NCBI RefSeq assembly: GCF_002289565.1
Contig: NZ_NTFY01000067.1
Location: 50,662-114,661, forward strand
Reading direction: 5' to 3'
DNA: 64,000 nt
From: Rhodopirellula sp. SM50
GTDB taxonomy: Bacteria > Planctomycetota > Planctomycetia > Pirellulales > Pirellulaceae
The position numbers and the translations under genes were made by a program. Shown here piece after piece: positions 21,453 through 30,539 of the stretch. The stretch's first letter is position 1. Each line of letters starts with the position of its first letter. The notes under the pieces were generated by a model, which was given only the letters and a program-made list of their open reading frames with translations, searched no databases and was not told the origin of the DNA.

Positions 21453-21680
21453 GAGCGGTAGGGCGCGAGCCCAATGCCTCTTACTTTGACGCCAAGCGGG
21501 GTGTTTTTTTAGCGGTAGGGCGCGAGCCCTCCGGTCTTTCACGGTGTTTTTGAAACGCGACCGGACGGCTCGCGCCGTTCCGCTAACACCTTTAGTTTTT
21601 TTTAGCGGTAGGGCGCGAGCCCTCCGGTCTTTCAGGGTGTTTTTGAAACGCAACCGGAGGGCTCGCGCCGTTCCGCTAAA
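21453..21680. repeat. Palindromic AGCGGTAGGGCGCGAGCCC elements (family C): one half and two full copies
   Basis: A half copy lies at 21453-21472. Full palindromes lie at 21509-21586 and 21602-21680. Each full copy has arms ttagcggtagggcgcgagcc ctccggt and (as reverse complement) the same sequence with minor changes, around a loop ctttcaggg tgtttttgaaacgc. They could form very stable hairpins in RNA. Degenerate halves also occur near 10428-10450 and 62145-62170. Confidence 0.92.
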
Positions 21681-21807
21681 ACCCTAAAGAATTACAGGGG
21701 GAATGCTTCATAGCGTTAGATGACGGGGTGCCCGGATAATGAGGTAGACGGATGATTCTGATCCTGGTTCCGCGATCTGAGCGGTGAGCGGTCAGAACAT
21801 CATTCTG

Positions 21808-21845
21808 CCCCGTATGGTTTTGCCATTTCAAATCATTCTGCTATT
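21808..21845. repeat. CATCATTCTGCC / ATCATTCTGC short repeat pair (family I), copy 1
   Basis: The sequences catcattctgccccg and aaatcattctgc lie about 20 bp apart. The same pair, closer together, occurs at 49349-49378. The flanking 21700-21889 shows no gene. Confidence 0.7.
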
Positions 21846-21889
21846 CCTGCATCCTGTCGGAAATCTCCGAGACTTCCGCCCCGCGGCGA

Positions 21890-24241
21890 TCAGAAGTCAT
21901 CGCCGCCCGCGTTGCCGCTTCCGATGTTGTCTGTGGACGTGCCGCTATTGAGTCCCGTGTAGCCTTGGTCGGCGTTGTCGTTGGACTCGTTGTTCGAAAG
22001 CGTGCCAAAATTCTCGACCAGGTCGATGCCGTCGTCAAAGTTGCCTTCGGCGTAGTTGCCGTCAAACAAACCGTTGTTCTGGTTGAAGTAGAAACCGTCC
22101 TCGGCATTGCCAATCGCCTGGTTGCCCGTCATCAGGTGATCGTTGCTGTAAAACTGGAAGCCATCGTTCCAGTTGCTGATCGCTTCATTGTCGCTGAACG
22201 TATCGAGGTTGTAGGAAAAATCGTATCCGTCGTCGTCATTGCCGATCGCCTGGTTTCGCGCAATCGTCCCCGCATTGTGTTTGAAATCAAAGCCATTGGA
22301 TCCATTCTGTTCGGACGTGTTGTCTTCGAAATCGCCGAAGTTATTGCGGAACTCGAAACCATTGAACGAATTTGATGCGGCATAGTTTCCGCTGACCGTG
22401 CCCGCGGTATCGTTAAGCGTAAACCCGTTTCCAAAGTTGAAAACGGACAGGTTGTCTTGGATCGTATCGTAGTTGTCTTCGAACCAGAAACCGTCCAGGA
22501 AATTGTCGAAGGCCACGTTGTGACTCACCACGCCGTTGTTGGTTTCCACTTCGAAACCTGACGAAGCGTTGTCGGTCGACTCGTTTTCGCTGATGTCGCC
22601 TTCGTTGTAGGACACCACGAACCCGGACATCGTGTTCTCGATCGCTTCGTTTTGGAAGATCAAGCCATCGTTGTAGGCCAGCAGAAAGCCTTCTTCGCCG
22701 TTTTCCATGGCGCGATTGGCCGTGACCGATCCGCTGTTGGACGCGATCACGAACCCGGCCGATTGGTTGTCTTGCGACGTGTTGCGATCAAGCGTTCCGC
22801 TGTTGTCGTCGATCCAGAAGCCGGCTTCGGCGTTGTCGAAGGCGCAGTTTTCCGTCAGGGAACTGTCTGCGTCAAGCGCCGCAAAACGGAACCCATGGTC
22901 GGCCGCGTCCGCGACTTCGTTGCCAAACAGATGCACATTGGCCAGATCGTCGTAATCCGTGCCGTTGTCGCTGGAAATACCGTGCAGTCCGCCCTCGATG
23001 CTGAAATGGCCGACCCTGGCGTTGTCTGCCATGACGATCACCGATTGGGTGTCGTCGCTGCCACGCAGATGGATCGGAGTTCCGAAGCGAGCCACGGCGC
23101 CCGTGTCAGCACCCTTGACCGTAAACCCGCCTCCCAGCAGGTTCTGTCCGTCTTGCACGACGATGGAGTTGCTCAGTTCCAGTTCACCGGCGGAACCATC
23201 CAGGATGACCGTGTCGGTCGTCGACGTCGCGACGGCATCGGGAACATCGTCCGTGTCGGCGTCCAGGACCGTGACCGAGCCGATGGCAAAGTCGTGCTCG
23301 GCGTGCAACGCCGCTTCTTGCCCGCCGGGGGTCGGCGTTGCTCGGGTGACCACGTCGATGTCGCGGACGATGACATCCGTCATCCGCCGCTGCATGACAC
23401 ACATCCGTCGAGAGCGTCCGCGATCGGTCCCCAGCGGCAAACGGACGGCGATCACCGCCGCCGATTGATCGCCGCGGACGTCGTCATGCTGGTATTGGGC
23501 GCCCAGCGTCAAACGAGAATCCAGCCCCATCCAGGGCAAATCGTAGCAGCGCCATTCGGCACGTAGACGCGGTCCGGCCACCGAACGCGCGTTGACCGAA
23601 TCGGTGTCGAAATGAAAAAAGCCGGCAAACCCTCGGATTTCGCTGTCGCACCATTGTGGCTTACGCCACAGCAACGCCCCGACTTCGCCGTCAAACCCGT
23701 GGTAGGCTCGCTCTTCGTTGTTCTGAACCACCAAGTTGCCGTTGGAGATCACGGCCGTCGGCGCGACCGCCGTTTGGGAGCCGCCTTCGGGCAGGTAGCC
23801 ATTGACCCGCAAATCAAATCGCTGCGTCAACAGTTCCGCACCGATCGTCCCCTGTTGAAACCAATTGCCATTGGCGGATTGTTTCAAGTCATAAAAGCCA
23901 TAGGCGCCCAGAATGCACTCACAGTCCATCAGATGTCGAATCGCCAGGCCCCAATTTCCTTCTCCACCACCCACATCAGCGAACTGCCCCCGCACATCGG
24001 CGAACAGCAAGCTGGATTCATTCCAAAACAACGGCAGGAACATGTCGGTGTGCAACCGCACGTCTTCGTCACTCGGGCGAACCCCTGCCGCCACATAGGG
24101 CCGGTAAACATCGTCATCATAGGAGACAGCGCCTAACGAATCGGCCGCAGACGACGTCGCTGTGATGCAGATCAGGTTGATGATGAGGCAGCCGATCCAT
24201 GACGAAAGCGTTTGCAGCTTGAGACGTCCATGTTCCTTCAC
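21890..24241 (-). CDS. Surface protein: inverse-autotransporter-like barrel plus beta-helix repeats
   Basis: I chose the GTG at 24241 because it is preceded by an AGGA-type site and starts a signal peptide (VKEHGRLKLQTLSSWIGCLI, then NLICITATSSA). An open frame to 24421 adds non-protein-like residues. The 783-residue product has a region (about 45-290) resembling the intimin/invasin inverse-autotransporter barrel: YRPYVAAGVRPSDEDVRLHT, LPLFWNESSLLFADVRGQF, GEGNWGLAIRHLMDCECILG, YGFYDLKQS, GAELLTQRFDLRVNGYLPEG. The second part (about 350-775) is a run of roughly 22-residue units with pattern x-N-x-A-x-x-N-x-x-D-G-F-x-F, typical of right-handed parallel beta-helices (NosD/pectate-lyase-like). 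It is probably exported as an adhesin-like or glycan-binding surface protein. Confidence 0.82.
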   Translation of the reverse strand: MKEHGRLKLQTLSSWIGCLIINLICITATSSAADSLGAVSYDDDVYRPYVAAGVRPSDEDVRLHTDMFLPLFWNESSLLFADVRGQFADVGGGEGNWGLAIRHLMDCECILGAYGFYDLKQSANGNWFQQGTIGAELLTQRFDLRVNGYLPEGGSQTAVAPTAVISNGNLVVQNNEERAYHGFDGEVGALLWRKPQWCDSEIRGFAGFFHFDTDSVNARSVAGPRLRAEWRCYDLPWMGLDSRLTLGAQYQHDDVRGDQSAAVIAVRLPLGTDRGRSRRMCVMQRRMTDVIVRDIDVVTRATPTPGGQEAALHAEHDFAIGSVTVLDADTDDVPDAVATSTTDTVILDGSAGELELSNSIVVQDGQNLLGGGFTVKGADTGAVARFGTPIHLRGSDDTQSVIVMADNARVGHFSIEGGLHGISSDNGTDYDDLANVHLFGNEVADAADHGFRFAALDADSSLTENCAFDNAEAGFWIDDNSGTLDRNTSQDNQSAGFVIASNSGSVTANRAMENGEEGFLLAYNDGLIFQNEAIENTMSGFVVSYNEGDISENESTDNASSGFEVETNNGVVSHNVAFDNFLDGFWFEDNYDTIQDNLSVFNFGNGFTLNDTAGTVSGNYAASNSFNGFEFRNNFGDFEDNTSEQNGSNGFDFKHNAGTIARNQAIGNDDDGYDFSYNLDTFSDNEAISNWNDGFQFYSNDHLMTGNQAIGNAEDGFYFNQNNGLFDGNYAEGNFDDGIDLVENFGTLSNNESNDNADQGYTGLNSGTSTDNIGSGNAGGDDF

Positions 24242-24633
24242 GATACTATCCTGGTTGACAATCAATGAGAATCGATAACTTGGTGTCGCCTCGTTGGTCC
24301 GCACGCTGCGAAACGTGCTCACTTGGTCAATATCGGAATCCGGCCAAGTCGATTGAATCGGATCTGGCAGAGAAATCTGAATCCTTGACGGCGAGTTTTC
24401 TGGTGGTAGGGCGCTGGGCATGGCGTCGGCCCCTGGCGACGCGCCCGGTTTCAGTCAACGCGCGATTCATCATTTCGCTTGAGCCATTCGCGGAGACCTT
24501 GATGAGGGAGTTGCCTCAAGACGCAACGCCCATCGTCCGTTTTTAAAATTCTTTGACGCCAACCCGTTTCGGCGGTGTCTTCTATTCGACGGCCGACTCC
24601 TTTCCACTCGAACCTTGCCTGCCAGACAGATCC

Positions 24634-25146
24634 ATGCAGCCAGACGGGAACTCGGCGGCGAAATTCGAATACTCAGCCCTGGTGCGCAGTTTGGGCCCCG
24701 GATTGACGCTGCTGGCGCGACAATGGTGCGACGCACCAGAGGACGTCGTGCAAGAGGCGTTCCTCAAACTGTTTCATCAAACACCGTTTCCGGAGAATCC
24801 GCGTGCCTGGTTGTTCAAAGTCGTTCGGCGGGACGCCTTGAACGCGTCACGCGCCCAGTCACGCCGAAAAAAACGCGAGCAGATCAGTCGTGGCGAACGC
24901 GTCAACTGGTTTTGTGACAGCATCGAAGAGTCACTCGATGGCGAATTGGTAACCCGTGCCTTGAAGAGTCAGCCCGGTCCGATTCGAGAGATTCTGGTGT
25001 TGCGATTGTGGAATGAACTTTCATTCGACGAAATCGCCGAGCTGGCCGGAATATCGCCGCGGACGGCCTCGCGTCGCTACCAATCAGGGCTTCAGGCCAT
25101 TCGATCTCAACTCAACATCAAACTCGAAGAATTTACCAGGGGATAG
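24634..25146 (+). CDS. ECF-type RNA polymerase sigma factor
   Basis: The ATG at 24634 (MQPDGNSAAKFEYSALVRSL) gives the expected 170-residue ECF protein; the frame is open to 24553. Region 2 shows QWCDAPEDVVQEAFLKLFHQ and PRAWLFKVVRRDALNASRAQ (core polymerase and -10 contacts). Region 4 shows LVLRLWNELSFDEIAELAGI, SPRTASRRYQSGLQAIRSQL (helix-turn-helix for the -35 element). The gene is followed after 6 bp by a small membrane protein likely to control it. It probably drives the downstream secreted-protein genes, but no promoter motif was recognised. Confidence 0.93.
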   Translation: MQPDGNSAAKFEYSALVRSLGPGLTLLARQWCDAPEDVVQEAFLKLFHQTPFPENPRAWLFKVVRRDALNASRAQSRRKKREQISRGERVNWFCDSIEESLDGELVTRALKSQPGPIREILVLRLWNELSFDEIAELAGISPRTASRRYQSGLQAIRSQLNIKLEEFTRG

Positions 25147-25152
25147 TTCGAA

Positions 25153-25791
25153 ATGACCATTCCAGACCCATCGCCAGACCCCATCGAGAACAAAATGGGC
25201 GACGGAGGACAAGCAAGCGTGGAGAATTCCCTTCGGTCCTTGACGCCCAAAGGAATCGACTTGGATCAATTGGTGTATCGCGCCGGTTTCCAGGACGGAT
25301 TTCGGCATGGGCAAGCAACGCCTATCAATTCGTCCTCCGCTCATTCCGTTGAGGTTCAATCGCGATCGCGTCGACTCAGTGGCGGTTCTGCCGTCGTCGG
25401 CGGCGTGGTCGGCGCACTGGCGGCGAGCTTGATCATGCTGATGTCCACGCACAACTCTCGCGACGACACAGGGGGGATCAGGATTGCCGACCCATGGGTT
25501 TCAGCTGATGGCGAGACGAGCATCCTACCCGCGGTGGATTCTCCATCCACGGCTGAATCTCAAACCAAGCCGGTTGCGGTCAGATCGTTGGTCGTGACCG
25601 ATCCAGTCGACCAGACGCTGCCCCTGGGCGGCGTACTCGGTACCCGTTCACTGTATCGTTCGCCGGTAGAGGCCCAGCTTCGCTCCGTTTCGGTGTACGG
25701 GGAAGAACGTTCGGCTGAGCCACCACCGCCGGCGAACGTTTCCTTGCCGCTGCGCCGCGCTCTGCTGCTTGAAGTTGAGCGAAGTTCCTAG
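25153..25791 (+). CDS. Single-span membrane protein, probable partner of the ECF sigma factor
   Basis: The 212-residue protein has a soluble N-terminal part (residues 1-75), one membrane span (about 77-97: SAVVGGVVGALAASLIML) and a Ser/Thr/Pro-rich outer part ending RRALLLEVERSS. This topology, together with the 6-bp gap after the sigma gene, suggests an anti-sigma factor. The usual zinc-binding anti-sigma signature (H-x3-C-x2-C) is absent, so that role is inference from context. The region LDQLVYRAGFQDGFRHGQAT resembles a short helical sigma-binding segment seen next to many planctomycete ECF genes. Its TAG stop forms the first bases of a family B terminal repeat (25788). Confidence 0.7.
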   Translation: MTIPDPSPDPIENKMGDGGQASVENSLRSLTPKGIDLDQLVYRAGFQDGFRHGQATPINSSSAHSVEVQSRSRRLSGGSAVVGGVVGALAASLIMLMSTHNSRDDTGGIRIADPWVSADGETSILPAVDSPSTAESQTKPVAVRSLVVTDPVDQTLPLGGVLGTRSLYRSPVEAQLRSVSVYGEERSAEPPPPANVSLPLRRALLLEVERSS

Positions 25792-25818
25792 TGCTTCGTC
25801 AACGCTAAGTTTTAGGGT
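25788..25818. repeat. Solo terminal repeat of family B
   Basis: The sequence ctagtgcttcgtcaacgcta agttttagggt matches the left ends at 13835 and 61590 (CTAGTGCTxCxxCAA). No right end was found before the family A palindrome, so the element is a fragment. Confidence 0.75.
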
Positions 25819-25824
25819 CAGCAA

Positions 25825-25895
25825 GAAAGTGGCGTAAGCTTCCAGCTTGCGTTTCGCGAGTGAAACGAGACGGCAAGCTGGAAGCTTACCCCACT
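25825..25895. repeat. Palindromic pair of family A repeats
   Basis: Two family A units in inverted orientation (gaaagtggcgtaagcttcca gcttgcg and cggcaagctggaagcttacc ccacttc) are separated by gtttcgcgagtgaaacgaga, which itself can pair (GTTTCGC/GTGAAAC). The result is a long hairpin between the sigma-partner gene and the next operon. It could act as a terminator-like barrier, but no U-run follows. Confidence 0.85.
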
Positions 25896-25951
25896 TCTAA
25901 AGATAGAAAACGCACACGTGCTCAGTACCACTCTCAATGAAGGACATCACA

Positions 25952-27460
25952 ATGAAACTGAGATTCATACGCGGTCTGGTTACTTGCGTGATTGGTATGA
26001 CCTGTTTGTCCGCGACTACCAAGTCGTTTGCGCAAGAAGTCGCTCCGGAAACGCTAGCGGTCGGCCCCATGGCAGTCGCCGATCCGCCACTGACGCATTC
26101 CTTGTTGCCACAACTCAGGAATCAGATTCCTGGCAATGCGGTGGTCTGGTATGGACAGGTCTACGCGGAGCAACAAGCGTTGCTGCAGAGGCATGATCTC
26201 TGGAGCCAGATTGGTGAGTTGGTCAACTTGCCGTCCAATGATCTGGCCGAAAACCATTCAAAATTCAAATGGCTCGGGAGTCAACCTGTCCACAGCGGAG
26301 TGTTCGGGTCGCTCCAGAAAGCAGCCCGCTCACGGCATTGTGACTGGCAACTGCTCAACACCGGCGAGCCGTACTTTGAGATTTTACTGCCGGAAGTTCA
26401 ACGTGCGCGTTCGTACGCGCGGCTGATTGTGTTGAGGGTGAAGTACCAAATCGCCGAAAAGCGTTTCGACGATGCCCTCGAATCACTGCAGCTGGGATTT
26501 GCCTTGGCCAAACATGTCGCTCAAGGAGACACGTTGGTTTGTACGCTCGTCGCAATCGGGATCGAAGACATGATGGCAGACTGTCTGTTCGATTGGGTGC
26601 AGCAACCAGGCGCTCCGAATCTCGCCTGGGCGCTCGCCGAACTGCCGGACCCGCTGGTCGACCTCCGTCCGGGGCTCGATGCCGAGTTGATCGGTCTCGA
26701 ATCCACTTACCCGCTGTTTGCCCAGGCCAGGCAAATCGTGCAGCGGCAACCCGATCGCGATGATCCATCCCAGGACGAATCTCAATCGACTCCCAAACGC
26801 CGCAACAACTGGCGTTTCGTCGAGTGGTCCACGGAGCAATGGACCGATGCCCTGCGCGATTTCTGGGATCGATCCGATCTGTTCGGCGGCAATCGCAATC
26901 GCTCACGCCCCGCCTTGGGACTTCTGGTCATGGAGGCCTACCCCAGGGCAAAAGCAAGCCTCGTCCGGGCGGGTTATCCGGCAGCCCAAGTCGAAGCGTT
27001 CTCGGTCGCTCAGGCGATCGCTGTGCAAAGCTACAACGCGCATCAACGAAAGATTCAACACATGGTGCGTTGGGCCTACCAGCCGACGTCGGTCGCGTTG
27101 GCAGGTCTGCAGCAAGAATCCGACGCGGACGCGCCGACTCCGCCGGCGCTACCCGTCGATGAAATGCTCGGCAGTTCCATTCAAACCGTTGTTCATCGGC
27201 AAGCCAACGTTCAACGGAAAGTTGCAGCGTTGCGAGTGATCGAAGCCCTCCGAGATCACGCCGCTTCTCACGGCGGCGAGCTGCCCGCCTCGATCGATGA
27301 AATCGAGCTTCTGCCGATTCCCAACGATCCCGCCACTGGAACACCGTTTACGGTTTCTCGCGATGGATCGACGATCCGAATCGCCGCCCATGATGAACCG
27401 TCAGCCAAATTGTCATTCCGTCCGATTGAAATCGAAATCCGCACACAAGGAGATAAATAA
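25952..27460 (+). CDS. Secreted protein of unknown function, coupled to a DUF1559-like gene
   Basis: The start at 25952 (MKLRFIRGLVTCVIGMTCLS) is supported by AAGGA eight bases upstream; the ATG at 25937 precedes that site. Residues 1-29 are a signal peptide ending SFAQE. The rest (about 475 residues) is mostly helical, with no motif I recognise. Features are ARSYARLIVLRVKYQIAEKR, ALESLQLGFALAKHVAQGDT and, near the end, VIEALRDHAASHGGELPASI followed by NDPATGTPF. That last part resembles the C-terminal strand region of planctomycete secreted hypothetical proteins. The TAA overlaps the ATG of the next gene (TAATG), so the two are translationally coupled. Confidence 0.75.
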   Translation: MKLRFIRGLVTCVIGMTCLSATTKSFAQEVAPETLAVGPMAVADPPLTHSLLPQLRNQIPGNAVVWYGQVYAEQQALLQRHDLWSQIGELVNLPSNDLAENHSKFKWLGSQPVHSGVFGSLQKAARSRHCDWQLLNTGEPYFEILLPEVQRARSYARLIVLRVKYQIAEKRFDDALESLQLGFALAKHVAQGDTLVCTLVAIGIEDMMADCLFDWVQQPGAPNLAWALAELPDPLVDLRPGLDAELIGLESTYPLFAQARQIVQRQPDRDDPSQDESQSTPKRRNNWRFVEWSTEQWTDALRDFWDRSDLFGGNRNRSRPALGLLVMEAYPRAKASLVRAGYPAAQVEAFSVAQAIAVQSYNAHQRKIQHMVRWAYQPTSVALAGLQQESDADAPTPPALPVDEMLGSSIQTVVHRQANVQRKVAALRVIEALRDHAASHGGELPASIDEIELLPIPNDPATGTPFTVSRDGSTIRIAAHDEPSAKLSFRPIEIEIRTQGDK

Positions 27461-28962
27461 TGCACACAACATCTTGTCGTTGGAGTCCGAAAGATCATGC
27501 GGCATGCCGAAGCGTCCGTTGGATGGGTGCGATTCTCGGTGCAGTCTGCTCATGGAACGCGATAGCAGTGACGGCGAACGCGGTTGATCCATCGACAGTC
27601 CTTTCCGTCGTCGATGAAAACGCGATCGCGATTGTTCGCATCGACCCACAATCGTTCCACCAATTGCCGGACGCTGAATCGGCATATCTGCGGTTGGCAG
27701 GGAACTCCTTGCCCGAACACACGAGAAAGGCGATTGATCCCGTCTTGGAGATGAAGAACGTCGCCGAAGCGTTTCTGCTGTTCAGTGCGTCCGAGACAAG
27801 TCACGTGCCGTTCACACGCGATCCGATTGTTGTCATGTCCGCAGACACGGATCAGACGGTGGCGGTGGGCGATGGTGGCGACGGCCTGGGACAGACCAAG
27901 AAGGTCGGGGCAGCCATGGTCGCCGGCAATCTGGCGAGGTTGAACTTTGATCGTTTAGGGAAGCCGTCCGAAGCCCGGGACGTTTTCCGCGCCGCCTTCT
28001 CGGCTCTCGATCCGGCGCCTCTGCAGTTTGCCGTTTATCTCAATGCTGATCGTCGACGGTCGATCAAGGAGTTCGGTCTGGCCGAACTGGAGCGTTTGTT
28101 TCCCGTCGACACCCATCGGCTCGCCGAAGTCGACTGGATTTCCGGCTCTGCCTATCCGGCCGGAGCGGCGGGCATCGAATTCCTCTTTCACGTCGCCGAC
28201 GGCGAAGATGCCGACGCGACAAAAAACGCGATTCGCAAGAGCATCGAAGACCGGCTTTCCGCGCCGCTTGAGATCCAAAACAGCAGCGATGTCAACGATC
28301 GCACCCTACGAATACAGTTAGGGGCCAGTGCGGGGAGTCGTCAATTGCAGGCCTGGTCGATGGAGGCGAAACGGAAAATTGCAAACTCACGACTGCGACG
28401 GATCGCGTTGGGACTTCACAATTATCACTCTGCCTATAGCCGACTTCCCTCACCGGTGATGACCGGCGAAAGCGGAGAACCGCTACTCAGTTGGCGCGTT
28501 GCGTTGTTGCCGTTCTTGGGAAAAGCCGAGTACAAGCTGTATCAATCGTTTCGTCTGAATGAACCATGGGATAGCGAACACAACCGACCACTTGCCGATC
28601 AAATGCCGGATGTCTTTGCCATCGATGCCTCCGCCGCAAATGGAAACCGTTCGACCGTTGCCATCCCTGTCGGCGAGGGACTGTTTTTCGACGGCGACGA
28701 GCCCAAGTTCCGCGACATCATCGACGGACTCTCGAACACGATCATGGTGTTCGAAACGCCCGATGAGAACGCCGAGATCTGGAGCAAGCCCGCCAATCCC
28801 ACGCCGTCACCCTCCAATCTAGATGACGTGCTCGGAGGCCACTTTGGCGAGGAGGCGGTTGTGGTTCACGGCGATGGATCGATTCACTGGATCAAACCCA
28901 AAGCCTTAGGCGAATCACTCTGGGGGCGGTTCACCCGAAACGGCAAGGAACCGTACGAGTGA
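27460..28962 (+). CDS. Secreted DUF1559-like protein
   Basis: The 500-residue protein has a signal peptide (WMGAILGAVCSWNAIAVTAN) after a long basic n-region. Residues about 300-500 match the planctomycete DUF1559 layout without the usual type IV pilin-like N-terminus: RRIALGLHNYHSAYSRLPSP, LLSWRVALLPFLGKAEYKLY, EPWDSEHNRPLADQMPDVF, DGLSNTIMVFETPDENAEIW and the terminal VVVHGDGSIHWI. The N-terminal 250 residues are specific to this protein. Start and stop of the two genes overlap by 1 bp. It is probably exported together with its partner, and its function is unknown. Confidence 0.82.
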   Translation: MHTTSCRWSPKDHAACRSVRWMGAILGAVCSWNAIAVTANAVDPSTVLSVVDENAIAIVRIDPQSFHQLPDAESAYLRLAGNSLPEHTRKAIDPVLEMKNVAEAFLLFSASETSHVPFTRDPIVVMSADTDQTVAVGDGGDGLGQTKKVGAAMVAGNLARLNFDRLGKPSEARDVFRAAFSALDPAPLQFAVYLNADRRRSIKEFGLAELERLFPVDTHRLAEVDWISGSAYPAGAAGIEFLFHVADGEDADATKNAIRKSIEDRLSAPLEIQNSSDVNDRTLRIQLGASAGSRQLQAWSMEAKRKIANSRLRRIALGLHNYHSAYSRLPSPVMTGESGEPLLSWRVALLPFLGKAEYKLYQSFRLNEPWDSEHNRPLADQMPDVFAIDASAANGNRSTVAIPVGEGLFFDGDEPKFRDIIDGLSNTIMVFETPDENAEIWSKPANPTPSPSNLDDVLGGHFGEEAVVVHGDGSIHWIKPKALGESLWGRFTRNGKEPYE

Positions 28963-28969
28963 TACGGCT

Positions 28970-30253
28970 TTACCGCTGGCGTTTGCGGTGTCGGCGCTGC
29001 GTGAGGACGCAACCGGTTGCCATCAGAATCAGGGCAAAGCTGGCGGGTTCCGGCACCGCGGAAACGGCCACGCGGTAGGTCCCCAAGGTGTTGTCGGTAA
29101 AACGAAAGGAAATGTAAAACTCACCTTCCTCGGCCGCCGATGCTCCAGCGAGAAACGAGATTTGACGACCGTCAATCACATCACCGACGCGAGCCAATTC
29201 GCCAAAGGTTGAACCCACTTTGTAGTACGTGACCAACTCCGGGTCGTTGTCCGTCACGGCACGGAACACGGCTGCGTCACCGTTGACGGCCAACGAAAAC
29301 GTATCGAAATTCAGAAACTCATCGCTTCCATAGGGGGTGTCGTTGTTGACCAGGGTGTCAAAATTGCCAGCTTCGTCGACCGAATAAAAGCCAATTCGAT
29401 TGTTCGACGGGTTGACCGTTGCGGCTGCGAAGTAGGCAACGTTGTTGTCGATGTGGGTATCGGCAAAACCTAGAAATTGCTCACCGGTACCAGGCATGGC
29501 ATCGTTGGTATCGAAGATCTTTTCCAGGGTTCCGGATCGGTCGGAATAGACGCCCGACAAGCCGGCGCCGTTGTTGCCGTGGAAAAGAATGGAGCCATTT
29601 TTTCCGATGTCGCCTCGCGAGGATTGAAAGCTGTCGATGTCGAAATTTCCGGTGCCCGAGGGAACCGCCGTGTTGCGGTTGGCAATCGTTGTGTTGGTTC
29701 CGCCGGAGTTCTTGTAGAAGCCCGGATTATTGAACACCGAGGACGTCCCCGAGCCGTGCATCACCACATCTCCGTTGTCCAACACCCGAAGGTCTCGAAA
29801 CGTTCGCGGCGATGTTCCTGTTTGCTCGATCAGTTGAGGGGTTCCGCTTGAACCGAGACGATAAAGATAGTTATCCGTGCTCACCCGACCGCTGAAGAAC
29901 ACATCGTTTTCAAACACGTCGATGGCATCTATGAAACTGAAAGTCGTCGTCCCGGAAAAGATCGGATGGGACACGATGGTGTTGTGATCGACCAATGTCG
30001 AAAAGCTTCCGTCGGAGCTGCGACGAATGATCCCGAATTCACTTTGATTCGTCGACGCATTGAATCCCGATGCGATAAAGACGTCATCGTCTCCATCGGG
30101 TCGCACAAAGCTTGCGCTGATGTTGGGGCCAAACCCAGGGACCTGAGTGTCCGAATGGAGCACCTCTCTGAACTGGAGTGTCTGCGCGTTCGTCGGGCAA
30201 TTCCCGACAAGGATCGCGGCGCCTAGAAGTAAAAGCAAGCTGGTCAATCGCAT
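28970..30253 (-). CDS. PEP-CTERM sorting-domain protein
   Basis: The start at 30253 (MRLTSLLLLLGAAILVGNCP) gives a typical signal peptide; an open frame to 30295 adds a Ser/Arg-rich leader. The body (about 25-395) carries repeated units of the kind NDVFFSGRVSTDNYLYRLG, NGDVVMHGSGTS, NGSILFHGNNGAGLSGVY, NNVAYFAAATVNPSNNRIGF and NGDAAVFRAVTDNDPELVTY, a beta-rich repeat often found in these surface proteins. The C-terminus has the complete sorting signal: VPEPASFALILMATGCVLTQ followed by RRHRKRQR. Such proteins are processed by an exosortase, which is not in this window. It is transcribed toward the DUF1559-like gene, with 7 bp between the stop codons. Confidence 0.92.
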   Translation of the reverse strand: MRLTSLLLLLGAAILVGNCPTNAQTLQFREVLHSDTQVPGFGPNISASFVRPDGDDDVFIASGFNASTNQSEFGIIRRSSDGSFSTLVDHNTIVSHPIFSGTTTFSFIDAIDVFENDVFFSGRVSTDNYLYRLGSSGTPQLIEQTGTSPRTFRDLRVLDNGDVVMHGSGTSSVFNNPGFYKNSGGTNTTIANRNTAVPSGTGNFDIDSFQSSRGDIGKNGSILFHGNNGAGLSGVYSDRSGTLEKIFDTNDAMPGTGEQFLGFADTHIDNNVAYFAAATVNPSNNRIGFYSVDEAGNFDTLVNNDTPYGSDEFLNFDTFSLAVNGDAAVFRAVTDNDPELVTYYKVGSTFGELARVGDVIDGRQISFLAGASAAEEGEFYISFRFTDNTLGTYRVAVSAVPEPASFALILMATGCVLTQRRHRKRQR

Positions 30254-30377
30254 CGGTGTCCCGCCTCGTGTTGAACGTGCACTGTTCGTGTGCACTGCCG
30301 TTGTTTCGTTGTCGTCTCGAAGCTGTCAATCTAACGGGGCTAACATACAGCCCCTACGCCGCGTCCGCAACAAATGG

Positions 30378-30505
30378 GCGGCTCAAGCCTGGACACCAGC
30401 GCCGTTGGTGTGCAGCCTTCAGGCGATCCCTCTCGCTGCAACGCAGCGACCCGGTGCGGCTCAAGCCTGGACACCAGCGCCGTTGGTGTCTAGCCTTCAG
30501 GCGAT
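30378..30505. repeat. Two direct copies of the family G palindromic repeat
   Basis: Copies at 30378-30427 and 30456-30505 (period 78 bp) read gcggctcaagcctggacacc agcgccgttggtgtgcagcc ttcaggcgat. Each is itself palindromic (aagcctgnacacca against tggtgtgcagcctt). A short hairpin (cgctgcaacgcagcg) lies between them. Related arms occur in the element at 13912-14145. A family A unit follows at 30516-30538. Confidence 0.9.
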
Positions 30506-30515
30506 TCTCGGATTC

Positions 30516-30538
30516 GCAAGCTGGAAGCGTACGCCACG
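30516..30538. repeat. Family A repeat, variant
   Basis: The sequence cgcaagctggaagcgtacgc cac ends directly at the stop codon of the downstream (minus-strand) exbD gene. Confidence 0.85.
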
Positions 30539-30539
30539 G

